From UBA5536 sp964592595 (GTDB lineage Bacteria > Bacteroidota > Bacteroidia > Bacteroidales > F082), in contig CAZQFH010000005.1 of NCBI GenBank assembly GCA_964592595.1, positions 42,467 through 106,466 of the forward strand: a DNA stretch of 64,000 nt, written 5' to 3'. Numbering within the stretch: the first letter of the stretch is position 1; every line of letters begins with the position of its first letter. A program made the position numbers and the translations under genes. This document shows, in pieces, positions 1 through 8,702 of the stretch. Under the pieces are notes generated by a model, which was given only the letters and a program-made list of their open reading frames with translations, was not told the origin of the DNA and did not search any database.

Positions 1-114
1 ATCAACACAGAGAATTATAAGTTGAGAGATTGAGGGGGGGGAGTCGAATGACTGAAAGTCTAAAGCTCTGAAGGTTATAGGTGAAAAGAAAAGTAAACAT
101 TAAACTGTAAAAAA

Positions 115-765
115 ATGACAAGGCCAAGCGTAAAAATATGTTGCATCAGCAGTAAAGCCGAGGCCCTTATGGCTATAAAATATGGGGCGTCTGCTATCGG
201 TTTGGTGGGTAAAATGCCCAGCGGGCCGGGTGTGATAGCTGATAGGCTGATCTATGAAATTGTCAGGATAATTCCGCCGTCGGTTGCTACTTTTCTGCTT
301 ACCAGCGAAACACAAGCTGATGATATCCTTGCACATCATCATAGGACTCAAACTACTACAATTCAGCTTGTTGATAGAATTCAATTGGATCAATATCAAA
401 GATTAAGAGACGAGCTTCCAGGGGTGAAACTGGTTCAGGTAATTCATGTGATTGATCATAATTCCGTGAAGGAAGCCATTGAAGTATCTGCTTTTGTTGA
501 TGCTATTTTGCTCGACAGCGGAAATCCAAATTTACAAGTAAAGCAACTTGGTGGAACAGGCAGAACCCACAATTGGGATTTGAGCAGGCAGATCAGAGAA
601 AGCATTAACATCCCACTTTTTCTTGCCGGCGGAATTAATAAGGATAATGTGCAAGAAGCCGTAGAACAGGTAAAGCCCTTTGGTATTGATTTATGCAGCA
701 GCGTAAGAACAAACAGACATCTCGACGAAACCAAGCTTGCAGCATTTTTCAGTGCAATTGATTAA
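115..765 (+). CDS. trpF: Phosphoribosylanthranilate isomerase-like protein (TrpF family)
   Basis: 216 residues, the usual length for a single-domain TrpF TIM barrel. The N-terminus reads V-K-I-C, placing the family's catalytic base cysteine at residue 9, although the next residue is Cys instead of the usual Gly. The catalytic aspartate sits in AILLDS, followed by GGTGRTHNWDLS, which fits the family GGTG-x-x-x-x-W motif. The phosphate-binding end is seen in FLAGGI and in GIDLCSSVRT. The family isomerises N-(5-phosphoribosyl)anthranilate in tryptophan synthesis. No other trp gene lies nearby and the next genes are unrelated, so it is either a scattered trp gene or a paralogue with another substrate. 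The first 114 bases of the window hold no gene I can support. No clear Shine-Dalgarno site is visible. Confidence 0.82.
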   Translation: MTRPSVKICCISSKAEALMAIKYGASAIGLVGKMPSGPGVIADRLIYEIVRIIPPSVATFLLTSETQADDILAHHHRTQTTTIQLVDRIQLDQYQRLRDELPGVKLVQVIHVIDHNSVKEAIEVSAFVDAILLDSGNPNLQVKQLGGTGRTHNWDLSRQIRESINIPLFLAGGINKDNVQEAVEQVKPFGIDLCSSVRTNRHLDETKLAAFFSAID

Positions 766-833
766 GGCTTTCATTTCATAAAAAACAATAATCTTTTAAA
801 AATAAGGCAATTACAAATTTAAAAATTTATTTT

Positions 834-1191
834 TTGTCGTTAATATCTCTGTTGCTGCTGCCATCCTACAGCAATTTGACTCAGGAAGCAGAGAGTCGTA
901 TCAATGATTTAAAAGACAAAACAGAGTCGTTGGATTCATTGATCAACAGGGAAGTAGATAAAGTGTGGGCACTTGATTCATTAATCAACAGAGAAAGCGA
1001 GAAAGTGCAAAAGCTTGATTCGTTGATTAAAAATTCCACCTCAAAAAATTGATTCCGTTTCAAAGGAAAAGATCAAACTTCTGGAAGAGCTGCTGAAATA
1101 AGCAGGAGAGTGGGGAGGTGTTTTTTTTGTTGTCCTGCTTGTAGTTGTTGTGATTGTTGTCGTTGTTTCGCATCAGCAAAAACTAACGTAA
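834..1191 (+). pseudogene. Decayed coiled-coil / single-TM protein
   Basis: The first part (834-1052, TTG as the only available start) encodes about 70 residues with three copies of a heptad-like LDSLIN/K repeat, so a coiled coil is likely. It stops at 1050-1052 directly after a six-A run (1043-1048). With one A fewer, the frame continues as a further coiled coil (KIDSVSKEKIKLLEELLK) to a TAA at 1099-1101. After that stop the same frame runs on through a strongly hydrophobic stretch (FFVVLLVVVVIVVVV) ending at TAA 1189-1191. I read this as a coiled-coil plus membrane-anchor gene broken by one frameshift and one stop. A sequencing error can explain the homopolymer shift but not the stop. The DNA from about 1110 to 1215 resembles 9569-9660. 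Confidence 0.45.
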
Positions 1192-1277
1192 ACCTTTGTT
1201 TATGAGTCAAAAAGAGCCCCCGATTAGCGGGGCTAACGCCAAGATGAAAAGCCATCAAATCCTTATAATTTCATGGC

Positions 1278-1341
1278 AGAACCTCTTCTGCCTGCCTGAC
1301 AGCACCAAGTTTATTGCTAAAGGCAGACAGCGAGGGGTTCT
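1278..1341. terminator. Imperfect long inverted repeat between converging genes
   Basis: The left arm (AGAACCTCTTCTGCCTGCC) pairs with the right arm ending GAGGGGTTCT, giving a stem of about 19 bases with a few mismatches. It lies between the plus-strand genes on the left and the 3' end of the minus-strand glycerol operon. A bidirectional terminator or a degenerate mobile hairpin are both possible. A smaller hairpin (GCCCC...GGGGC) sits at about 1215-1234. Confidence 0.45.
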
Positions 1342-1350
1342 TTCACAAAG

Positions 1351-1402
1351 CTGATAGCCATCAGCCAATAGCCATCAGCCAATAGCCAACAGCCTCTTCA
1401 AA
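1351..1402. repeat. Short AGCCAATAGCCATC-type tandem repeat
   Basis: A low-complexity run of AGCCATC / AGCCAAT / AGCCAAC units. It ends in the 19-mer AGCCAACAGCCTCTTCAAA (1384-1402), which recurs exactly at 9668-9686 in a similar position downstream of another hydrophobic mini-ORF. Confidence 0.6.
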
Positions 1403-1408
1403 GCCTCC

Positions 1409-2128
1409 TTAAAATATTCCAACACTTATTTCGATAGCGCTTTCGTTGAGGGTTGGATTATAACCCAGTTTTACATCTACCGGAAAGCTAACTAATGATG
1501 ATTCAACTTTTTTACTTACCATAAGCCCTATCTGAACAATTCCTGAAGCTTTGTTGCCGGTATAAAGTCCAGACACGGCATCAGCAGCCAATGTGGTGCC
1601 GAAGGCCATAAAAGGTTCAATTTTAGTGTTGTGCAAGCTGAATCCATAGCCTGCTTCCAAATAAGTGGAATAGCGGGCATCTCCTGAGGCAAGGCGGTCG
1701 TTGCCATACAAAATGGTGGCTGCTTTGATATTTAAGGGAAATGATTCGCCAAAATGATAGCCTACCGAAAGGTCAATAAGATGTATGGTTTCATCTTTGT
1801 CGTAGTTAAAAAACTCCGGATTATCCTGACCCGAGAAATTAAAGATATCAAGCAGGGTAATATTAAAACCTCCTGTTTCGTAGCTAATGATATGACTTAC
1901 TTCGCGGTAGTTGCCATTTACTGACATGCCGCCCCATGCATAAACCGAAAAACCACCTTTGTAATAGCCTATCGTAGGGGCTGTTACCAGTCCATCGCTC
2001 ACGCGCAAGCCCCGCCAGTAGTGCATGTTTTTTACATCCAGGCCAACATCAAATTTGCCTTCGCTCTGCGCTGTAATCAATTGTGTGCTGCCAATCAAAA
2101 TGAGTATAAGGGTGAGTATGCTTTTCAT
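1409..2128 (-). CDS. Outer-membrane beta-barrel protein of the glycerol operon (TorF-like putative porin)
   Basis: 239 residues with an N-terminal signal peptide cleaved after ITAQ. The rest alternates short amphipathic strands with turns and many aromatic residues, and ends in a C-terminal phenylalanine (EISVGIF), as outer-membrane barrels do. The RGLRVSDG...P-T start resembles the TorF/Gcw_chp putative porin family. It is the last gene of the operon, 12 bases after glpF. The inference is that it supports passage of glycerol or a glycerol ester across the outer membrane. No substrate can be read from the sequence. Confidence 0.6.
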   Translation of the reverse strand: MKSILTLILILIGSTQLITAQSEGKFDVGLDVKNMHYWRGLRVSDGLVTAPTIGYYKGGFSVYAWGGMSVNGNYREVSHIISYETGGFNITLLDIFNFSGQDNPEFFNYDKDETIHLIDLSVGYHFGESFPLNIKAATILYGNDRLASGDARYSTYLEAGYGFSLHNTKIEPFMAFGTTLAADAVSGLYTGNKASGIVQIGLMVSKKVESSLVSFPVDVKLGYNPTLNESAIEISVGIF

Positions 2129-2140
2129 AACAAGTTTAAT

Positions 2141-2890
2141 TTAGTTGATTTTCAGTAAAAAAAGGTAAAGCAATGCCGCAATCACAGCACCAACCAAAGG
2201 GCCTGCGACAGGAATCCACGAATAGCTCCAGCCGCTATCGCGTTTTTCTTTTATGGGCAATAAATAATGTGCAATACGAGGTCCCAGATCACGTGCCGGA
2301 TTGATGGCGTAACCGGTTACACCGCCCAGCGACATGCCAATGCCAACAACCAACAATGCCACAGGCAGCGCACCTATTGATCCCAAACCAATTTTTGCCT
2401 CTGCCAGCGTGGAAGCTTCTAAAGTAGGGCTGCTAAAGTGGAGGATGACAAAGATTAACACAAAAGTGCCAATCATCTCTGCTACAAAATTATTGAAGCG
2501 ATGGTGGATGGCAGGCATGGTTGAAAACACGGCTAGCTTAGCTTCTTTATCCTCGGTAATATCAAAGTGAGAGCGAAAGAAGACGTAAACCAAAACAGCA
2601 CCTGCAAAAGCACCTGCAAGCTGCGCCAGGATATAGGGCAATACATCGGCCCACGGAAACAAAGCTGCTGTTGCCAAACCAACTGTAACAGCCGGATTTA
2701 TATGAGCGCCTGAATGCGGGCCGGCAACAATTACGGCAATAAACACGCCTAAACCCCAGCCAAAGGCGATGTTTACCCAGCCTGCACCATTGCTTTTTGT
2801 TTGCTTTAGGATAGAATTGGCTACCACGCCTCCACCCATCAGGATGAGGATTGCTGTTCCAATAAATTCATAGATTAATGCTTTTTCCAT
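2141..2890 (-). CDS. glpF: Glycerol uptake facilitator (aquaglyceroporin)
   Basis: 249 residues. Both MIP-family half-helix motifs are present as HINPAVTVG and GYAINPARDLGPR. The Asp after the second NPAR (NPARD) is typical of glycerol-conducting rather than water-only channels. Six membrane segments fit the hydrophobicity. An upstream ATG at 2959 would add 23 polar, cysteine-rich residues and overlap glpK. I choose the ATG at 2890 because it starts directly at MEKALIYEFIGT, the family N-terminus. It lies 20 bases downstream of glpK and 12 bases before the barrel protein, in the operon glpD-glpK-glpF-porin. Confidence 0.93.
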   Translation of the reverse strand: MEKALIYEFIGTAILILMGGGVVANSILKQTKSNGAGWVNIAFGWGLGVFIAVIVAGPHSGAHINPAVTVGLATAALFPWADVLPYILAQLAGAFAGAVLVYVFFRSHFDITEDKEAKLAVFSTMPAIHHRFNNFVAEMIGTFVLIFVILHFSSPTLEASTLAEAKIGLGSIGALPVALLVVGIGMSLGGVTGYAINPARDLGPRIAHYLLPIKEKRDSGWSYSWIPVAGPLVGAVIAALLYLFLLKIN

Positions 2891-2910
2891 TGTTGTAGTG
2901 TTTTGAGTTT

Positions 2911-4407
2911 TTAGTCGTTTTTTATCCAGGATTTCGCACGTATCACAGCATCCTGCCATTTAGCCTTTTTAGCAGCCACGGCAGCATCATCCATTTGTTT
3001 GGCGAAACTGCGGTCGAGTTGCCATTGCTGTTTAATTTCATCCAAATTGTTCCAATAACCAACGGCAAGGCCGGCCAGATAAGCAGCTCCCATTGCAGTT
3101 GTTTCGATAACTTGTGGTCTTACAACCGGAATTCCAAGCAGGTCGGCTTGTATCTGCATCAGCAGGTTATTAGCCGAAGCACCTCCATCAACACGCAATT
3201 CTTTAATAGGAATATTAGCATCTTTTACCATTACTTCCAGCACATCCATGGTTTGAAGTGCAATACCATCCAATGCTGCCCGGGCAATATGGGCACGTGT
3301 GGTTCCCCTGTTCAGGCCAATCATCATGCCACGTGCATATTGATCCCAATGTGGAGCGCCCATGCCGGTGAATGATGGGACGAAAAATAAATCGCCGCTG
3401 TCGTTCACCTTTAAAGCCAGCTCTTCTATTTCGGGTGATGTTTTGATGATTCCCAATCCATCTCTCAGCCACTGCACTGTAGCACCCCCCATGAAAATAC
3501 TACCTTCGAGGGCGTAAGTGGTTTGTCCGTCGATTTGCCAGGCAATAGTTGTAAGCAGGTTATTTTTTGAGATAAAGGGCTTTTGGCCTGTGTTCATCAG
3601 CATGAAACAGCCGGTGCCATAAGTGTTTTTTACCATGCCTTCGTCGGTACACATCTGGCCAAATAGCGCAGCTTGCTGATCACCTGCAATGCCTGCTATT
3701 GGTACTTTTGAAGCAAATATCGTAGTATTGGTATGGTCATAAATCTCACTGCTCGAAGCTACTTCCGGCAACAAGGAGCGGGGTATGTCCATCAGCTCCA
3801 GCAGTTCGTCGTCCCAGGCCAGCGTATTGATGTTGTAGAGCATGGTGCGGCTGGCATTGGTTACATCGGTCACATGGCGTCTGCCCTGTGTTAGCTTCCA
3901 AATAAGCCATGTGTCGATAGTGCCAAAGGCGAGCTGTCCTTTGCTGGCTTTTTCGCGTGCGCCTTCCACATTATTGAGAATCCAATTGATTTTTGTCCCG
4001 CTAAAATAGGCGTCAATAACGAGGCCGGTTTTTGCTTTGATCGTGCCAGCCAAACCTTTTGCTTTTAAGCTATCGCAATAATTGGCTGTGCGGCGATCCT
4101 GCCACACGATGGCATTGTATATGGGTTCGCCGGTTTTGCGATCCCAAACTACAGTAGTTTCGCGCTGATTGGTAATTCCAATACCGGCAATCTGCTTACC
4201 GTTGATTCCAAGTGTGGTAATAGCTTCCACAGCCACGGCGGCCTGCGACGACCAGATTTCATGCGGATCGTGTTCTACCCAACCCGGTTGAGGAAAAATT
4301 TGCTTGAATTCTTTTTGTGCAACGGCGCGTATGTTTCCGCTGCGATCGAAAATCAATGCCCTTGAGCTGGTGGTTCCCTGATCAAAAGCGAGCATGTAAT
4401 GTTCCAT
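2911..4407 (-). CDS. glpK: Glycerol kinase
   Basis: 498 residues, full length for the FGGY-family enzyme that phosphorylates glycerol to sn-glycerol 3-phosphate with ATP. Visible signatures are DQGTTSSR near the N-terminus, the GWVEHDP segment, GITNQRET, the TYGTGCF adenosine-site region, and the C-terminal RVDGGAS...QADLLGIPV block. It is second in the minus-strand glycerol operon, 41 bases after glpD. Its partner glpF follows directly, so import and trapping of glycerol are encoded together. Confidence 0.96.
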   Translation of the reverse strand: MEHYMLAFDQGTTSSRALIFDRSGNIRAVAQKEFKQIFPQPGWVEHDPHEIWSSQAAVAVEAITTLGINGKQIAGIGITNQRETTVVWDRKTGEPIYNAIVWQDRRTANYCDSLKAKGLAGTIKAKTGLVIDAYFSGTKINWILNNVEGAREKASKGQLAFGTIDTWLIWKLTQGRRHVTDVTNASRTMLYNINTLAWDDELLELMDIPRSLLPEVASSSEIYDHTNTTIFASKVPIAGIAGDQQAALFGQMCTDEGMVKNTYGTGCFMLMNTGQKPFISKNNLLTTIAWQIDGQTTYALEGSIFMGGATVQWLRDGLGIIKTSPEIEELALKVNDSGDLFFVPSFTGMGAPHWDQYARGMMIGLNRGTTRAHIARAALDGIALQTMDVLEVMVKDANIPIKELRVDGGASANNLLMQIQADLLGIPVVRPQVIETTAMGAAYLAGLAVGYWNNLDEIKQQWQLDRSFAKQMDDAAVAAKKAKWQDAVIRAKSWIKND

Positions 4408-4448
4408 TGAGGTTATTTATTAGTTATTAAAAGTGATGTTTATCTGTA

Positions 4449-6014
4449 TTAGTTTAAGAAATACTGTTGTGCCACTAACTCATATTCGTGCACTTGCTGT
4501 TTTGCCCATTGTTCGTCTTTTTCCAGTTCCATTGCCAGTATGTGGGCCACCTGAGGTGCTATGCGGATTGATTCTCGGGCATCGAGCAGCAAACAGCGTG
4601 TGCGTCGCGATAAAACATCCTCCACTGTGCGTGCCATTTCGTGGCGAGCAGCCCACACTACCTGTGCTTTATATAAAGGAAACGAATCGCTGATTAATCC
4701 CTCAAAAGCTTCTTTTTCGCTGGCCAGTGCCATCATGGGTGCTTTGTCGCTGCCATACACATACAATGGATCGCTGCGGTCAACATCTTTTTGGTATCCA
4801 TGCAATTTGAGATTTTTGGTGGGTGATGCTTTTTTAGGCCACGATTTTGTTTGTTCTATTTTCTCCATCATATCTTCTGCCATCCGTCTGAAGGTGGTCC
4901 ATTTGCCACCTACAATTGTGAATAGATGACTGGGTGAAACGATAATTTTGTGGCTTCTTGAAATTTCGCGGGTTTTCTTGGCTTCGCCTTTTGGAGCTGC
5001 CAAAGGCCTTAAGCCAGCAAAAATACTGCGAACATCCGAGCGTTTTGGAGCCTTTTCCATGTATTTAGCCATGGTATTGAGGATAAACGAAATTTCATCT
5101 TCCAGGGCAACAGGCTCCAGTGAGGCGCTTTCGATAGGAGTGTCGGTTGTACCTACAACAACTTTATTGTGCCATGGCACAGCAAAGAGCACCCTGCCAT
5201 CATCTGTTTTGGGTATCATCAGTGCGTCATCGCCCGGCAGAAAGCTCTTGTCGAGAACGATATGCACACCCTGGCTTGGTTTGATCATGCCCGGCATTTC
5301 GGGGCGATCCATCTGCATAATTTTATCAGCAAACACCCCTGTTGCATTTACCATGGCTTTTGCTTTGATATGAAGATTGGTATTGTTCTCCAGGTCGGTG
5401 ATGTCAGCCCCGTCAACAAAACCGTTTTTATCTTTGGTAAGTTTTGTAACTTGGGCATAGTTGAGCAAATGAGCACCCAGTTCAGCGGCGGTTTGAAGCA
5501 CGTTAATGGCAAGTCGCGAATCGTCAAACTGACCATCATGGTAGAGAATACCTGCCGAAATTTTCTTTCCTTTTAACGTACTGATTCTTTTTAAGGTATT
5601 TTTTTTCGTAATGCGCAGTGATCTGCCAAGGCTGTATTTGCCTGCAAGCAAATCATAAAACATAAGGCCTGCGGTATAAAGCACTTCATCATACAAACCA
5701 AAGGCTGGAATGATAAAAGATAGATTTTTAACCAGGTGGGGCGCATTGTGTACCAGCCGGCCACGTTCTGTGCAGGCTTCACGTACCAAGCCCAAGTCGC
5801 CCTGAGCCATATAGCGTACACCACCATGCACCAATTTCGTGCTTTTACTGGATGTTGATTTAGTGAAATCAGCTTGTTCGACCAGTAAAGTACTGTAGCC
5901 TTTGCTCGCTGCTTCCAATGCCATTCCAATTCCGGTTGCGCCACCGCCTATGATGAGCACATCATAAGCTTTGGTTTGATTTTTTACCTGCCGAAGCATT
6001 TCGTTTCTTTTCAT
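4449..6014 (-). CDS. glpD: Aerobic glycerol-3-phosphate dehydrogenase (FAD)
   Basis: 521 residues from the chosen start. The FAD-binding motif VLIIGGGATGIG lies near the N-terminus, followed by STSSKSTKLVHGGVRY, typical of GlpD. It oxidises sn-glycerol 3-phosphate to dihydroxyacetone phosphate at the membrane and passes electrons to quinone. An upstream ATG at 6047 would overlap the promoter element at 6045-6052, so I use the ATG at 6014 (MKRNEM). It is first in the operon and divergent from a DeoR-type regulator 201 bases away. Confidence 0.95.
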   Translation of the reverse strand: MKRNEMLRQVKNQTKAYDVLIIGGGATGIGMALEAASKGYSTLLVEQADFTKSTSSKSTKLVHGGVRYMAQGDLGLVREACTERGRLVHNAPHLVKNLSFIIPAFGLYDEVLYTAGLMFYDLLAGKYSLGRSLRITKKNTLKRISTLKGKKISAGILYHDGQFDDSRLAINVLQTAAELGAHLLNYAQVTKLTKDKNGFVDGADITDLENNTNLHIKAKAMVNATGVFADKIMQMDRPEMPGMIKPSQGVHIVLDKSFLPGDDALMIPKTDDGRVLFAVPWHNKVVVGTTDTPIESASLEPVALEDEISFILNTMAKYMEKAPKRSDVRSIFAGLRPLAAPKGEAKKTREISRSHKIIVSPSHLFTIVGGKWTTFRRMAEDMMEKIEQTKSWPKKASPTKNLKLHGYQKDVDRSDPLYVYGSDKAPMMALASEKEAFEGLISDSFPLYKAQVVWAARHEMARTVEDVLSRRTRCLLLDARESIRIAPQVAHILAMELEKDEQWAKQQVHEYELVAQQYFLN

Positions 6015-6044
6015 TTTACTTTCGTTTAATTTATAATACGAAAG

Positions 6045-6076
6045 CAAAAGTATAAATAACGAAAGATAAAAAGCAA
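6045..6076 (-). promoter_or_regulatory. Promoter of the glycerol operon
   Basis: On the minus strand TACTTTTG (6045-6052) matches the Bacteroidota -7 element TAnnTTTG. A TTG lies 21 bases upstream (6074-6076), as expected for the -33 element. Transcription would start a few bases before the glpD ATG at 6014, giving a leader of about 25 bases. Confidence 0.6.
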
Positions 6077-6167
6077 GTAAAAATAATAAAAAATTAAATA
6101 TATTTTAATAAATAATGATAATCAGTTAGTTATGACTAATTATTTTTTGTGATTTTATTTGTAAGAA

Positions 6168-6210
6168 GTTTCGTAAAAAGAAAATTTGTACTAACTTTGT
6201 AAAAAAGGAG
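6168..6210 (+). promoter_or_regulatory. Promoter and ribosome binding site of the DeoR regulator
   Basis: TAACTTTG (6192-6199) matches TAnnTTTG. The -33 region (about 6168-6173, GTTTCG) is a weak match. An unusually good Shine-Dalgarno sequence for this phylum (AAGGAG, about 6205-6210) precedes the ATG at 6216. Confidence 0.55.
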
Positions 6211-6215
6211 TAAAT

Positions 6216-6983
6216 ATGGCACAGCTTATGGCCGAAAGGCATCAACAAATTTTGGAAATATTGCAGGAAAAGAAATTCCTGAGTGTTGTAAAGCTTGGCG
6301 AAAAAACCGGAGCCTCTCTGGTGACGATTCGAAAAGACCTGAGCATACTCGAAGAAAAGGGGCTGGTTTATCGTTCGCATGGGAGTGCCGGCCTGCAGAA
6401 TCCTTATGTAACTGACAGGCATGTATCAGAAAAGGAGAAGATTAATGCCTCCGAAAAGATACGAATAGCCATTCGTGCTGCTTCTTATATAAGTTATGGC
6501 GATACGATTTTATTGGCTTCCGGCACTACGATTAACGAGTTGGCAAGACAAATAAAAAGCCCAGGTAACATCACAGTGATATCTGCTTCGCTTATTGCAT
6601 CGGATATACTGAGTAAACAGCCCGAAACAGAAACCATTCAGCTTTCGGGAATGGTGCGTAAAAGCTCTTTGTCGGTAGTTGGTTCATTAGCCGAGCAAAT
6701 GCTGCAAAGCTTTAGTTGCAATTTGTTGTTTATGGGAGTTGATGGAATCGATCTTGATTTTGGACTCACCACCACCAATGCCCATGAGGCCGCATTGAAC
6801 CGACAGATGATCAATGCTTCACAGAAAATTATTGTGCTGGCCGATTCCAGTAAGCTGGGGCGCAAAGGTTTTGGCCATATCTGCCCGCTCAGCAACGTGG
6901 ATGTAATAATTACTGACAACAAAGCATCAACAGAAATGGTTGGTGCTATGGAAGAACAAGGCATTGAAGTTGAAATGGTTTGA
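6216..6983 (+). CDS. DeoR-family transcriptional regulator (GlpR-like)
   Basis: 255 residues. The N-terminus is a DeoR winged helix-turn-helix (RHQQILEILQ...VTIRKDLSILEEKGLVYRSHG). The C-terminal sugar-phosphate sensor domain shows LLASGTT, TSA/ISAS and GVDGID...T. GlpR regulators bind glycerol 3-phosphate and repress glp genes. Its divergent placement next to glpD supports that assignment, but the ligand is inferred. The start at 6216 is favoured by the AAGGAG site just upstream; MAERH at 6228 is a possible alternative. Confidence 0.87.
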   Translation: MAQLMAERHQQILEILQEKKFLSVVKLGEKTGASLVTIRKDLSILEEKGLVYRSHGSAGLQNPYVTDRHVSEKEKINASEKIRIAIRAASYISYGDTILLASGTTINELARQIKSPGNITVISASLIASDILSKQPETETIQLSGMVRKSSLSVVGSLAEQMLQSFSCNLLFMGVDGIDLDFGLTTTNAHEAALNRQMINASQKIIVLADSSKLGRKGFGHICPLSNVDVIITDNKASTEMVGAMEEQGIEVEMV

Positions 6984-7239
6984 CGGTCTCTCCAAGGCTA
7001 ATTTTCTTGTGGTAAATGTTCTGATAATAGGATAAAGTTACGTTAGTATTTTTAAGAAGACAACGCTAATAAGCAGTGTAAAATTTTCACTTAAATCACG
7101 TTGGGATTATAGCCTCCGGCTGATACCGATTTGCCATAGCCATGCGGTTTTTGCCAGAGGCTGGTAAGTATGCGACTTCATTCGCAACATTAGCAGGTCA
7201 CCGGCTTGTTGTTGCCTGGCAGCAGGCTTTCCTGATTGC

Positions 7240-8010
7240 TTAATCCTTGCTATAGATCGTTCTGCCATTCAAATTTTGAACGTTTCTGTAATTATTTTTC
7301 AGGATAGCTTCCAGTTGCGCCAATTGACTGGCTGATGCAGTGATTGTTTCCTTTAAAACATACCAGCTGACTACTTCAGAACATGGAGGCGTTGTTAATG
7401 ATCCGCTGTAATGGTAAAAGCTTTTGCTTTCCGGCAAAAGATTTGCCAGTTCAATTTCGGTAGTATCTGCGTAAGTGCCTTTTTCCGTTGGGAAGTGAGT
7501 CAGGAATTCCGAAAATAATTCGTTGGCCTCTCCCGCTTCGAAGAACACACCTACCACAGCAAAATCTGTTTCTGATGCCTGGTGTACAAAGTGAACCTCC
7601 AGGGGATAGTTGATGCCGTTTACCTGATGTTCGCTTTTGGCATGATAATGAAATTGCAATAAGTTATATTGCTGTGATCCAATTGTTAAGGTGCTGCCCT
7701 GTTCGCAGGCAAACTCTATGGTGTGCCCGTTGTTTTCGATATCAGCGGGTGTTGTGGCATAGCTAAAAACCAAATCAGCCAGGCTGGTATCCGTTACAAA
7801 ACCGGCGATATTAACAGGCGATTGGCTTTGACCTCCGCAAGCACTATAGCCACTGCATAGCTCAGGCCATTTATCCTGCCCGTCTTCGCTGCTGTGATGC
7901 GACCAGTGCACCCCTGTACAATCTTCAGGGATTAGTGTCTTTTCTGATTTACAGCTTGTAAGAGCGAGGCTAAGAACTGCAAAAGCGAAGAGCAATCTTA
8001 AATTTTTCAT
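7240..8010 (-). CDS. Alpha-class carbonic anhydrase, lipoprotein
   Basis: 256 residues. The signal peptide ends in a lipobox LTSC with Cys20, so it is probably a membrane-anchored envelope protein. Alpha-CA features are QSQSPVNI, the zinc ligands His121 and His123 in FHYHAKSEH, the third ligand His140 in EVHFVH, the gatekeeping Glu127, and the substrate-pocket motif LTTPPCSE. It interconverts CO2 and bicarbonate. The gene stands alone: the DeoR gene upstream runs the other way, and about 690 gene-free bases lie beyond its start. The 256 bases between 6984 and 7239 show no gene. Confidence 0.93.
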   Translation of the reverse strand: MKNLRLLFAFAVLSLALTSCKSEKTLIPEDCTGVHWSHHSSEDGQDKWPELCSGYSACGGQSQSPVNIAGFVTDTSLADLVFSYATTPADIENNGHTIEFACEQGSTLTIGSQQYNLLQFHYHAKSEHQVNGINYPLEVHFVHQASETDFAVVGVFFEAGEANELFSEFLTHFPTEKGTYADTTEIELANLLPESKSFYHYSGSLTTPPCSEVVSWYVLKETITASASQLAQLEAILKNNYRNVQNLNGRTIYSKD

Positions 8011-8702
8011 GCGTTGATGGGTTTAGGTTGTATAAATTCAGTTCATTATAAAATACATCGAAGCCTATATATTGCAATCGCTTAAGGGCTATCCCATTAA
8101 TTTTTGTGCGTGACGGATAACTGCAAAAGCTGCAAAAAATTCAGACTTAATTGATGAGCAACAATAAGGAGGTCAGGCTGCTATTATCAATAAGACGCTA
8201 AAAGTAAATGAATTCAAATACGTTAAGTTGTATAAGTAAGCTAAATCAACTTTTGAATACCAATTTTTGTGTGAATGGATAAATAATAGCGCAACTTCAT
8301 TGCGCAGCCTGAGGCGATATTACGTGCTATGCCTTACTTCATGATTTTTTTTTGATGTTTTTTTTTAATGCTAAAAAATATCCTCAAAAACATTAAAAAG
8401 TGTCACATAATTCCTCTTAGTAGGAGTAAATCCTTTTATGACAGGTAAGAATATTGTGATCGTAATTAATGGTATAAGCTTGCTGACAGGATGCCGGCCA
8501 ATAAGGCCAGTGCAAACATACCGGTTCAATTAAAAAAACACGCCTCAATTTGCCGGTTTTGATGCTTGCCACAATAAAGTACCGCCATTGTTTTGATCCT
8601 ACATTGATGTTAATAATTTGATTTATAAATTAATACACATAGTAATGATACATTTTTACTTTTTTAAGCAACGTAATAAGAACATATTAATCTTTTATAG
8701 TG
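8011..8702. other. Long AT-rich intergenic region
   Basis: About 690 bases without an ORF I can support on either strand. It contains poly-T runs near 8346-8366 and an inverted repeat GCGCAAC-TTCA-TTGCGC around 8290-8306. It lies between divergent genes and must hold their promoters, but no convincing TAnnTTTG/TTG pair could be placed. Confidence 0.4.

Noticed and set aside
1073..1258. 61-residue minus-strand frame
   Set aside because: It is the reverse of a thymine-rich hydrophobic frame and so becomes Gln/Lys-rich; the plus-strand reading explains the sequence better.
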